Shown: piece by piece, positions 18,169-25,111 of the stretch
Numbering within the stretch: position 1 is the first letter of the stretch
Layout of the letters: each line of letters opens with the position of its first letter
Assembly (NCBI GenBank): GCA_030427865.1
Contig: JAUICK010000008.1
Span: 62,001-126,000 of the forward strand
Direction: 5' to 3'
Length of the DNA: 64,000 bases
Source of the DNA: Bacteroidia bacterium
Lineage (GTDB): Bacteria > Bacteroidota > Bacteroidia > Flavobacteriales > Flavobacteriaceae
Translations under genes and position numbers: made by a program
Notes under the pieces: model-generated
What the model was told of the DNA's origin: nothing
The model's input: the letters and a program-made list of their open reading frames with translations, nothing else
Database searches by the model: none

Positions 18169-18559
18169 TGGAGACGCCGAGAATCGAACTCGGGTCCAAA
18201 CAAGCAACAAATTAGCTTTCTACATACTTAGTTCTTACTTAATTTTCGATTTAAAGCTGATTAAGAACAATCCACTTTAAGCTTAACTTCTTTAGTTTCG
18301 GAAACTTAACGAAGTACTAAATTTCCTATGTTTACTTTTACGATGCCCAAAAGTGAAACGCCGTAAACCAAGGCTTTTCGTGGACATAAAGCTTGCGCAC
18401 CTTGTGCGCCGAGGCTAATTCTACTATAATTCGAATTATGCAGCTAAAGCGTAGTTATCTTCGCCGTTTATAAAGTTGAAATTAGGTTTAACGAGTGTTA
18501 TTTCATAACTCGGTATGCTTACAAATTCACTGGCCTTGCTGTCAAAACCAGTCGTCCCC
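18169..18559 (-). ncRNA. ssrA: Transfer-messenger RNA (tmRNA)
   Basis: On the minus strand the 5' end GGGGACG (18559-18553) pairs with the 3' end CGTCTCC (18176-18170), forming a tRNA-like acceptor stem with one G-T pair. A T-arm with GTTCGATTC lies just before the 3' end. The discriminator A is at 18169 and the next bases are CAA, so CCA is not encoded. The tag frame encodes GEDNYALAA then TAA (18465-18436), very close to the tags of other Bacteroidota. It frees stalled ribosomes with SmpB and marks the product for proteolysis. Ends are accurate to a few bases. Confidence 0.95.
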
Positions 18560-18779
18560 AATATGTCAAAGATGCAATTTCTTTAGGCGTTACTTTGCTT
18601 AAAAAGCATTTTAAGCTAAAGTCAGGCTTTCGCTACTCGTTTTTTATTCCATTACATTTCATAAAAGAACTCAAACACGTCGCTCAATCCTTAACGCAGA
18701 TTGCAAAAGTATAAAAATTACAGTTGTCTATCCTTTAAAATTCTAATATCTTAGAGCAAATTTTATACCACATTAGATT

Positions 18780-19988
18780 ATGAAATTCGGAATCATAAAA
18801 GAACGTAAAAATCCACCTGATAGAAGAGTTGTTTTTTCTCCAACTAAATTACAAGAGTTTAAAAATCAATACCCTACAGCAAATATAAAAGTAGAAAGTT
18901 CTAATATTCGTGTTTTTTCAGATGCAGAATATCTAAATGCAGGAATAGAAGTAACTGAAAATATGTCAGATTGCGATGTGCTGTTGGGCGTAAAAGAAGT
19001 GCCAATAAATGCGTTAATTCCAAATAAAAAATATTTTTTCTTCAGCCACACCATTAAAAAACAACCCTATAATAGAGATTTACTCAATGCAATTTTAGAT
19101 AAAAATATCGAATTGTACGATCATGAAACTATCATTAAAGAAAATGGAGCAAGATTGATTGGTTTTGGACGTTATGCAGGCATTGTTGGTGCTTACAACG
19201 GTTTTAGAGCTGTTGGTTTAAAAAATCAATCTTTTAATTTACCAAAAGCAGAAACCTTAGATTCTCAAAAAGAATTAATTAACGAATTGAATAAAATCGA
19301 TTTGCCAAAAGGATTTAAAATTTTATTAACAGGAAATGGAAAAGTAGCTTATGGAGCCAAAGAAATGTTAGATGCAATGGACATTAAACAAGTTTCTGTG
19401 GAGGAATATATATCAAAAACATTTGATGATGTTGTTTATTGTTTGGTAGATGTATTAGATTATAACAAACGTAAAGATGGGAAAGTAATAAATAACAGAG
19501 ATTTTTATAACAATCCGCAAGAATATGAATCTAATTTTATGCGTTTTGCAAAAGTAACCGACTTTTTTATAGCGGGTCATTTTTTTGGTGATGGATCTCC
19601 TTACTTGTTTACCAGAGAAGATGCAAAACATTCTGAGTTTCAAATCAGATTTGTAGCAGACATTTCTTGTGATATAGATGGCCCAGTTGCTTCAACAATA
19701 AGACCATCTACAATTGCAAACCCAATTTATGGTTATCATCCTCAAACAGAATCTGAGGTTGATTATAAAAATAAAGATGCCATTGTAGTAATGGCTGTAG
19801 ATAATTTACCTTGCGAATTACCAAAAGATGCCAGTGAAGGTTTTGGAGAAATGTTTCTGAAAAATGTAATTCCTGCATTTTTTAATAACGATAAAGATGG
19901 AGTTTTAGCACGAGCAAAAATGACAGAAAACAGAAAACTCACAGAACGTTTTTCATATTTGCAAGATTATGTAGATGGTAAAGAATAA
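18780..19988 (+). CDS. NAD(P)-dependent oxidoreductase, saccharopine/alanine dehydrogenase-like
   Basis: The N-terminal half matches the AlaDH/PNT domain shared by alanine dehydrogenase, transhydrogenase and lysine-forming saccharopine dehydrogenase (KERKNPPDRRVVFSP, VLLGVKEVP, FFFSHTIKKQPYNRDLL). A Rossmann-like segment follows near residue 185 (ILLTGNGKVAYGAKEML), where the usual GxGxxG is GNGKVAYG. The HTIKKQPYN motif is closer to the saccharopine branch. In bacteria such single enzymes may take part in lysine metabolism or have other amino-acid substrates. No lysine gene is adjacent, so the substrate is open. It stands alone, 220 bases from the divergent tmRNA. Confidence 0.75.
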   Translation: MKFGIIKERKNPPDRRVVFSPTKLQEFKNQYPTANIKVESSNIRVFSDAEYLNAGIEVTENMSDCDVLLGVKEVPINALIPNKKYFFFSHTIKKQPYNRDLLNAILDKNIELYDHETIIKENGARLIGFGRYAGIVGAYNGFRAVGLKNQSFNLPKAETLDSQKELINELNKIDLPKGFKILLTGNGKVAYGAKEMLDAMDIKQVSVEEYISKTFDDVVYCLVDVLDYNKRKDGKVINNRDFYNNPQEYESNFMRFAKVTDFFIAGHFFGDGSPYLFTREDAKHSEFQIRFVADISCDIDGPVASTIRPSTIANPIYGYHPQTESEVDYKNKDAIVVMAVDNLPCELPKDASEGFGEMFLKNVIPAFFNNDKDGVLARAKMTENRKLTERFSYLQDYVDGKE

Positions 19989-19992
19989 TATT

Positions 19993-20040
19993 GTTAGTTG
20001 TTAGTTGTTAGTTGTTAGTTGTTAGTTGTTAGTTGTTAGT
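19993..20040 (+). repeat. Tandem heptamer repeat (GTTAGTT)n
   Basis: Six full GTTAGTT units and a partial seventh stand between the dehydrogenase stop and a REP-like sequence. The unit is uniform with no interruptions, which suggests recent slippage. It codes for nothing recognisable. Confidence 0.9.
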
Positions 20041-20068
20041 GTCACCTTGAGCGCAGTCGAAAGGTCTC
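20041..20068 (+). repeat. REP-like element half (GTCACCTTGAGCGCAGTCGAAAG)
   Basis: It resembles the left arm of the palindromic element at 26451 (GTCATTTTGAGCG...GTCGAAA) and is of the kind dispersed in flavobacterial genomes. It abuts the heptamer tract and ends 9 bases before the next start codon. Confidence 0.6.
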
Positions 20069-20076
20069 TTTTTAAA

Positions 20077-20298
20077 ATGGAAAAAAATCAACAATTTCTT
20101 ATCGATTTATCTAAAATGAAAATGCCTTTTGGCAAATACAAAGGTAGATTTCTAATTGATTTGCCAGAACATTATGTGGTTTGGTATCATAACAAAGGTT
20201 TTCCTAAAGGGAAATTAGGACAACAATTAGAACTCGTTTACGAACTAAAATTAAACGGTTTAGAAGATATTGTTAGAGAGGTTAGAAAGCGTTATTAA
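20077..20298 (+). CDS. DUF3820 family protein
   Basis: The frame is open from 20026, but that stretch is REP-derived sequence; ATG 20077 starts a normal 73-residue protein. MPFGKYKGRFLIDLPEHYVVWYHNKGFPKGKLGQ is the DUF3820 signature, found in small basic proteins of many Bacteroidota and Proteobacteria. No reaction is known to me for this family. It has no signal peptide or membrane segment. Its promoter must lie within or next to the heptamer/REP region, or it is read from the dehydrogenase gene. Confidence 0.8.
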   Translation: MEKNQQFLIDLSKMKMPFGKYKGRFLIDLPEHYVVWYHNKGFPKGKLGQQLELVYELKLNGLEDIVREVRKRY

Positions 20299-20663
20299 GA
20301 TTCTCTTTTTAAAATAAAAACGATTATCAATAGTCTAATATATACTATTTAATCTTCTATGCTGAAGTACCTAATATAATCTTTCTTAAAACTATAAATC
20401 ATAGATGAATTTTTCTGGATATATATTCTGTAAGTTAGAAAGTTGTAAAAACTTAATAACAAAACAAATTATCAATACAATTAATACTGTTGTATTTGTA
20501 AATAGTAATAAAAACTTTTTATTAAACAATACAAAAGTATTGTTGCTAAGACAATACCAATGGTATAACACAGAAAATTAGTTGCGTATTTTGCAATTGA
20601 TATTTCTATTATAAAATCAGTATAAAACTGATAAAGTATTTTATGCTAAATTGTATCGTATTA
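20299..20663. other. Gene-free AT-rich stretch between convergent genes
   Basis: No open frame, tRNA or repeat family is evident apart from the hairpins at 20525-20557. It separates the plus-strand DUF3820 gene from a minus-strand membrane-protein gene. Confidence 0.6.
20525..20557. terminator. Overlapping hairpins between convergent genes
   Basis: AACAATAC (20525-20532) pairs perfectly with GTATTGTT (20537-20544) around an AAAA loop. GTATTGT can instead pair with ACAATAC at 20551-20557, so two exclusive hairpins are possible. On the minus strand the stem is followed by a T-rich run, so the likely job is to end the gene at 20664-21218. Confidence 0.55.
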
Positions 20664-21218
20664 CTATTTTACAACAACTCCATAAGTAAGATGTGCAACT
20701 CCAAGAATAGCAAGTGAAGAATACCAATAACTAGGAATTAATATACACAGAATTGCTAAAAGTAGGCAGAGGCCAGATAAAATAAGTAAGTTTTTACGCT
20801 CTTTGTTTTTTAACAAAAACAATAAAAGCGAGTATAATAGTAAAAAAGTAGGGGTAATGTAATAGAGATAACCTCTGCTTTTTACTAAAATTAATGTAGC
20901 AAAGATTATAACAACTCCAATGATATATTTTCTAAGAATAGTTTTTGTTTGACTATTAAAAAGTATTTCATCATTTCTTTTAGCTACTCTTTTTCCACTA
21001 AAATAGAGGGCTAAAGAAGAAAAAAGGAGTACTAAAAAAACAATAGTTATTCCAAGGATTTCAAGAATTTCTACAGATAACATTCCAACCGGATTATCAT
21101 CAATTAAAAAACCATTTAAAAGGGTTTTTAGAGCGTAACTTCCTATTAAAATATAAATTCCAATAAGAATACTGGTAAAACCTTTGAGTATAAAATTGGC
21201 AGAATAGTTGTCGTGCAT
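20664..21218 (-). CDS. Multi-pass membrane protein of unknown function
   Basis: The 184-residue protein is mostly hydrophobic, with about five or six predicted membrane helices (for example ILKGFTSILIGIYILIGSYAL, ILGITIVFLVLLFSSLALYF, IIGVVIIFATLILV, and two near the C-terminus). A basic cytoplasmic loop (SGKRVAKRNDE) lies in the middle. The helix spacing faintly recalls HdeD/DUF308 proteins, but I see no decisive motif. It is divergent from the DUF1801 gene, with 41 bases between the two starts, and stands alone on its strand. Confidence 0.6.
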   Translation of the reverse strand: MHDNYSANFILKGFTSILIGIYILIGSYALKTLLNGFLIDDNPVGMLSVEILEILGITIVFLVLLFSSLALYFSGKRVAKRNDEILFNSQTKTILRKYIIGVVIIFATLILVKSRGYLYYITPTFLLLYSLLLFLLKNKERKNLLILSGLCLLLAILCILIPSYWYSSLAILGVAHLTYGVVVK

Positions 21219-21259
21219 AAAACTTTTTTTATTTTTAGCTCACGCTAAGATACTAAAAA

Positions 21260-21631
21260 ATGAAACCCGCAGAAGAATATATATTAAATCAACCAGAACC
21301 TTTTAAATCTATTTTATTGCATTTACAGATTTTAATAGAAGGTGCTTTTCCAGAAGTAGATTTACAATTTAAATGGAAAATTCCTTTTTATTATTTGAAT
21401 GATAGACCGTTTTGTTATTTAAATCCATCAAAAAAGAAAGGCTATGTAGATGTAGTTTTTTGGGTTTCTGCGCATCTTACAAAGTATAATGAATTCTTAA
21501 TTTCTGAAAATAGAAAAGTGGTAAAATCTTTAAGATATTTTAAGTTAGAAGATATTAATTCAGCCGTTTTATTAACGGTTTTAGATGAAGCGCATCAACT
21601 AAAAGATAAAGGCTTTTATAAGAGGAAATAA
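21260..21631 (+). CDS. DUF1801 domain protein
   Basis: The 123-residue cytoplasmic protein has the DUF1801 (YdhG-like) pattern: an N-terminal helix with PEPFKSILLHLQILI, then FPEVDLQFKWKIPFYYLNDRPFCYLNPSKKKGYVDVVFW. The fold is known from structures, but no biochemical role is established to my knowledge. The start at 21260 follows a short leader from the divergent promoter shared with the membrane-protein gene. The next gene begins 8 bases downstream, so the two are probably co-transcribed. Confidence 0.8.
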   Translation: MKPAEEYILNQPEPFKSILLHLQILIEGAFPEVDLQFKWKIPFYYLNDRPFCYLNPSKKKGYVDVVFWVSAHLTKYNEFLISENRKVVKSLRYFKLEDINSAVLLTVLDEAHQLKDKGFYKRK

Positions 21632-21639
21632 AAAGTTTT

Positions 21640-21942
21640 ATGAAATTAAAGAAATTATACAAAGAATTTTTTGGAACAATACAAATTCTATTATCACTAT
21701 TTTGGTTTTTCCATATAGTACAACTTTATTTTGACTACCCAAACCCAAACTTACTCTTTGCATTTAGGTTTCCAAATTGGATTCTTGTAATTGAATTAAT
21801 TTTAAGTTTGATTAATTTTATATTGGGAATTAATCTGGTTTTAAAAAAGATTAGGTTTAAAAATGAGTTATGGTTTTTTTATATTTTTTATTATAATAGG
21901 TGTTGTAACCAATTTGAGAACGGCATAATTCTTGATAAATAA
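21640..21942 (+). CDS. Small membrane protein, probably frameshifted near its 3' end
   Basis: The first 75 residues contain two hydrophobic helices (IQILLSLFWFFHIVQLYF and WILVIELILSLINFILGINLVL). After the T run at 21874-21880 the frame gives a polar, Cys- and Asn-rich tail. If one T is skipped, the other frame reads FFIFFIIIGVVTNLRTA and stops at 21926-21928, a convincing third membrane helix. A one-base insertion in the homopolymer, real or a sequencing error, is the simplest explanation. I do not recognise the family. It follows the DUF1801 gene by 8 bases. Confidence 0.55.
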   Translation: MKLKKLYKEFFGTIQILLSLFWFFHIVQLYFDYPNPNLLFAFRFPNWILVIELILSLINFILGINLVLKKIRFKNELWFFYIFYYNRCCNQFENGIILDK

Positions 21943-21973
21943 TGTTCAACTATTTTAACCTTAAAAGAATTAT

Positions 21974-22558
21974 ATGAAAAAAATTTTACTATTATTTGCA
22001 TTTACGACATTAGGAATTTTAAACGGTTTTAGTCAATCAAAAAAAAATGACTTAAAATTAACAGTTTCAGGTTTACCTCTATTTGGAACTTCAGAAGACT
22101 TTAGTTCTGGTTTGAATGGTTTTGTAATAAAGCCAACTATTGGATATTACATTTCTGATAAAACATCAATTGAATTAAATTTTTCATATGCTTCAATGAA
22201 TGATTTAAAAATTGGTAATATAAATTCATATTATAACTCATATTCTTTTATTCCAACTTTGAGAAACAACTTTGTGAATAATAATAAATTGAGAGTTTTT
22301 GCGGAATTTGGATTTGGACTTGGTACAATTAAATACAACGCAGATAATAATGATTTTAGAAATAATCAACACGAGGAATTAAGTGGTGGAATATCAGTAT
22401 TGAATATTGGAATTGGTGGAAATTATTACTTTAATGAAAAATTCGGAATTGAATTTATTATCCCGTATTTAACGACTAATAATATTACATCTCAACAATC
22501 TAATAATATTTATTCTGGAATTGGACCAACAATCGGATTGACATATAAACTGAATTAA
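21974..22558 (+). CDS. Outer-membrane beta-barrel protein
   Basis: A Sec signal (LNGFSQ, cleaved near residue 20) is followed by alternating amphipathic strands with aromatic girdle residues (GFVIKPTIGYYISDKTSIELNF, LRVFAEFGFGLGTIKY, LNIGIGGNYYFNEKFGIEF). It ends in IGLTYKLN. This is the layout of an eight-stranded OmpW/OmpX-like barrel (PF13505/PF13568 type). A pore or adhesin role cannot be chosen from sequence. It lies after the small membrane-protein gene and just before a structured repeat element. Confidence 0.75.
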   Translation: MKKILLLFAFTTLGILNGFSQSKKNDLKLTVSGLPLFGTSEDFSSGLNGFVIKPTIGYYISDKTSIELNFSYASMNDLKIGNINSYYNSYSFIPTLRNNFVNNNKLRVFAEFGFGLGTIKYNADNNDFRNNQHEELSGGISVLNIGIGGNYYFNEKFGIEFIIPYLTTNNITSQQSNNIYSGIGPTIGLTYKLN

Positions 22559-22974
22559 AAAAACTGGTTACAACGTGTGGCGGCTATGGCTTGTTTTGTG
22601 AGAATCAAGATATGAAAATATCTTGATTGAGTCAAAATAAGCTATAGGCGAAGTTCTTGGCAGTACGAAGCGAAGCGGAGTGCTGTCAAGGACTTTGGCG
22701 TTAGCCGCCACACGTTCGAGGCAAAACGTAGCGATAGCGAAGTATTGCCTCGAACACCGTATAAAATTAATTGCTGGTTTTAGTCTATTTACGAAAGTCC
22801 TAGCAGACTTTCTATCTGTGATTTATTTGCTAACTTTAGTTCTTAAAACACGCAACTAATCTTATACCCAGACGTAATTGTAGAAAATTTTTATTATCTA
22901 TTATAAAAACAAAATATGTTATATAAATACCTCTCAACTGTGTTCGAGATGACATTTTTACTTTGATTAAATCT
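22559..22974. other. Gene-free stretch with structured repeat and REP remnant
   Basis: It holds the stem-rich element at 22572-22754, a further hairpin (GAAAGTC 22793-22799 with GACTTTC 22806-22812), and near its right end TGTTCGAGATGACA (22941-22954), which matches one arm of the REP-like element seen at 26530. No coding frame is evident. Confidence 0.7.
22572..22754. repeat. Multi-stem palindromic element, RNA-like fold
   Basis: An outer 15-bp stem pairs 22572-22586 with 22702-22716. Inside are an 11-bp hairpin with a GAAA tetraloop (22603-22613 with 22618-22628), lengthened by near-complementary arms, and a 16-bp stem (22651-22666 with 22680-22695) whose three non-Watson-Crick positions are all G-T. 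A 10-bp stem (22715-22724 with 22745-22754) follows and overlaps the outer stem by two bases. GC content is clearly above its surroundings. It may be a non-autonomous mobile repeat or a structured RNA. Confidence 0.7.
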
Positions 22975-23931
22975 TTACTTCGTTCTAAACTGTAAAGCAG
23001 CTTCTTTATTAATAAATAGATTCAAGTAAGAGTTTTTAGAAGCGTTTTTAAAAGTTAAGGTTGATGTTTTTCCTTCTACTAAAACAGCAGGTTTTTGAGC
23101 ATATTTTTGCCCTCGAAAAGTATAGAAAATTGGAGAATTGGTATCTAAATTCTTAAATTTTAATTTGATTTCTTTGGATGAATTTACGGTCAGAATTCCT
23201 GTTTTTGGTGATACTAATTCAGCTTTAGAATTTAAAAAGGTGTTTCCATAAATAGGCTGATTGTAAAATTCTTTTAAACTCATTCTGCCAAAACGTAAAA
23301 CCCAAATGGTTTCTTTTGGATAATGTGTTTTAAATATTTTTTCTTTAGGAATGTTGTAAAAATAATTGTCGAATTTTTTTACCCAACGTCCATTATATTC
23401 ATAACCTGCTGCCCAAGTAGCATCTAAAATTATCCATTTTTGGTTTAACATTACTGCGTTCCAAGCGTGATTTGTTGTGTTTATTGGTTTCCCAATTTCT
23501 TGAGGTACATTTCTTACATTTCCTTTGATAACTTCCGCTTCAATGCCTAACAAATCACAAACTTTTTTAAAGGCTTGTGCATATTCTTCACAAACTCCAA
23601 ATTTAGTTTTAAAGGCATCTGCAACTAATTTATCTTTTAGCGCTTGTAATTTTTGTTGTTTTTCTTCTTCTGAAGAATAACTAAAATTATAACTTCTTTG
23701 AGTAGGATTGTAGTATTCTCTTAAATTGTAGCGAATATTGTTTGCCAACCAATAAAAAGCAGCTCTCACTTTATTTTCATCTGTAGTAAAATCTTTTTTT
23801 ATCTGATTTGATAGAGCTTCAACTGTTGAAAATTTTGGATAGTTCGCAACCAACTCATCAACTTTAGAAAAATCTTGACTTTGAGTTGTAATCGAAAATA
23901 ATAGAAGAAGAAATAAAAGTTGTTTCATCAT
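22975..23931 (-). CDS. Transglutaminase-like secreted protein
   Basis: A Sec signal (ITTQSQ) precedes a transglutaminase-like core with all three papain-type residues: Cys in FGVCEEYAQAF, His in NHAWNAVML and Asp in ILDATWAAG. The layout resembles bacterial transglutaminase-like/cyk3 proteins, which may act as cysteine proteases or crosslink proteins. The C-terminal 90 residues look like a small beta domain. It should be periplasmic or exported. Two ATG codons lie in tandem at the start; the second at 23928 is equally possible. It is a single gene, bounded by repeat elements on both sides. The actual substrate is unknown. Confidence 0.82.
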   Translation of the reverse strand: MMKQLLFLLLLFSITTQSQDFSKVDELVANYPKFSTVEALSNQIKKDFTTDENKVRAAFYWLANNIRYNLREYYNPTQRSYNFSYSSEEEKQQKLQALKDKLVADAFKTKFGVCEEYAQAFKKVCDLLGIEAEVIKGNVRNVPQEIGKPINTTNHAWNAVMLNQKWIILDATWAAGYEYNGRWVKKFDNYFYNIPKEKIFKTHYPKETIWVLRFGRMSLKEFYNQPIYGNTFLNSKAELVSPKTGILTVNSSKEIKLKFKNLDTNSPIFYTFRGQKYAQKPAVLVEGKTSTLTFKNASKNSYLNLFINKEAALQFRTK

Positions 23932-24019
23932 TTAAAAGGTTAACAACTTTATGAGTCAAAAATTGTGCCTATTTATTTTTTTAAACCTGAAAGGTGTTCG
24001 TATTTTATTGAACGGAGTA

Positions 24020-24155
24020 GGTGCGTTAGGGATTGCAATGGCATCCTTTTTATGCCGAACTCGATTCAGAATCTGTTACAATAATTAAGATACTTCTTTA
24101 AAATAGCAAGATGCTGAAATAAATTTAGCATAAAAAGATATAATGGAAAGCCCGC
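24020..24155 (+). repeat. Palindromic intergenic element (GCGTTAGGG...AAAGCCCG type)
   Basis: CTTTTTATGC (24046-24055) pairs with GCATAAAAAG (24128-24137). The enclosed bases hold a second, decayed palindrome (CGATTCAGAATCT against AGATGCTGAAAT). The flanks TTAGGGATTGCAATGGCATCC and AATGGAAAGCCCG are of a kind I recall from intergenic regions of other flavobacteria. No gene is present between the two minus-strand genes. Confidence 0.5.
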
Positions 24156-24226
24156 TCGAACGCAAAAAAATACTGAAAAAAGAGTTTTATACCTACAAGG
24201 TTTTAGAAAACTTGCAGGATATTTAG

Positions 24227-25045
24227 CTATAAACTATTTACAGTTTTACGAATAGCAACTAAATTGGTTAGCAAACTTTCTAAGTTGTCTAAATGCAACA
24301 TATTAGCGCCATCAGATTTTGCATTTGCAGGGTCGAAATGGGTTTCTATAAATAATCCATCAACATTATTTACAACTCCAGCTCTTGCAATCGTTTCAAT
24401 CATTTCTGGTCTTCCACCAGTAACTCCTGTAGTTTGATTGGGTTGTTGCAAAGAATGTGTTACGTCTAAAACAGTAGGGGCAAATTCGCGCATTTCTGGA
24501 ATTCCTCTAAAATCTACAATCATATCTTGGTAACCAAACATAGTACCTCTGTCTGTAATCCACGCTTTTTCAGAACCCGCATCTTTTACTTTTTGAACCG
24601 CGTGTTTCATTGCAGCAGGACTCATAAATTGTCCTTTTTTTAAGTTGACAACTTTTCCTGTTTTTGCAGCAGCAACTACTAAATCTGTTTGTCTCACTAA
24701 AAAAGCAGGAATCTGTAAAACATCTACATATTCTGCAGCTTTAGCAGCATCAGCAACTTCGTGAATGTCAGTTACAGTAGGTACACCAAAAGTTTGTGAA
24801 ACTTTTTGTAAAATTTTTAAGGCTTTTTCATCTCCAATTCCGGTAAAACTGTCAATTCTACTTCTGTTCGCTTTTTTAAAACTTCCCTTAAAAATATACG
24901 GAATTTCTAATTTATCAGTAATCGAAATTACTTTCTCGGCAATTCGCATTGCCATATCTTCACCTTCTATGGCACAAGGACCCGCAAGCAAGAAAAAGTT
25001 ATTGGAATTTGTGTGTTTTATATTGGGAATAAGCGATAAATCCAT
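24227..25045 (-). CDS. kdsA: 3-deoxy-8-phosphooctulonate synthase (KDO-8-P synthase)
   Basis: The enzyme joins arabinose-5-phosphate and PEP into KDO-8-phosphate for lipopolysaccharide core synthesis in the cytoplasm. Family motifs are all present: FFLLAGPCAIE, FKGSFKKANRS, VTDIHE, LQIPAFLVRQTDL, LKKGQFMSP, DRGTMFGYQDMIVDFR and DVTHSLQQPN. The frame is open to 25063, but MDLSLIPNIKH at 25045 matches the usual N-terminus. Length (272 residues) is standard. The Asn in the FKKANRS motif points to the metal-independent branch, an inference. The divergent neighbour is an M28 peptidase gene. Confidence 0.96.
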   Translation of the reverse strand: MDLSLIPNIKHTNSNNFFLLAGPCAIEGEDMAMRIAEKVISITDKLEIPYIFKGSFKKANRSRIDSFTGIGDEKALKILQKVSQTFGVPTVTDIHEVADAAKAAEYVDVLQIPAFLVRQTDLVVAAAKTGKVVNLKKGQFMSPAAMKHAVQKVKDAGSEKAWITDRGTMFGYQDMIVDFRGIPEMREFAPTVLDVTHSLQQPNQTTGVTGGRPEMIETIARAGVVNNVDGLFIETHFDPANAKSDGANMLHLDNLESLLTNLVAIRKTVNSL

Positions 25046-25111
25046 TTTAAAAATTTTCAACAAAAATACGAAATTATATTTGCTATATTTATCCTTTTAA
25101 AATCTAAACCC

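Noticed and set aside
18001..18779. tRNA gene, suggested by the T-arm near 18180
   Set aside because: The T-arm and acceptor belong to the tmRNA; there is no anticodon arm at tRNA distance, and the partner acceptor strand lies about 380 bases away.
19993..20040. Possible CRISPR array
   Set aside because: The repeats are 7 bp with no spacers, so this is a simple tandem tract. No cas genes or direct-repeat arrays were found in the window.
20077..20298. DUF3820 protein as a quorum-sensing virulence factor
   Set aside because: The label is attached to some family members, but nothing in this sequence or its neighbours supports such a role.
22572..22754. Insertion sequence with transposase
   Set aside because: There are inverted repeats but no coding frame for a transposase in or near the element. 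A non-autonomous repeat or RNA element is possible.
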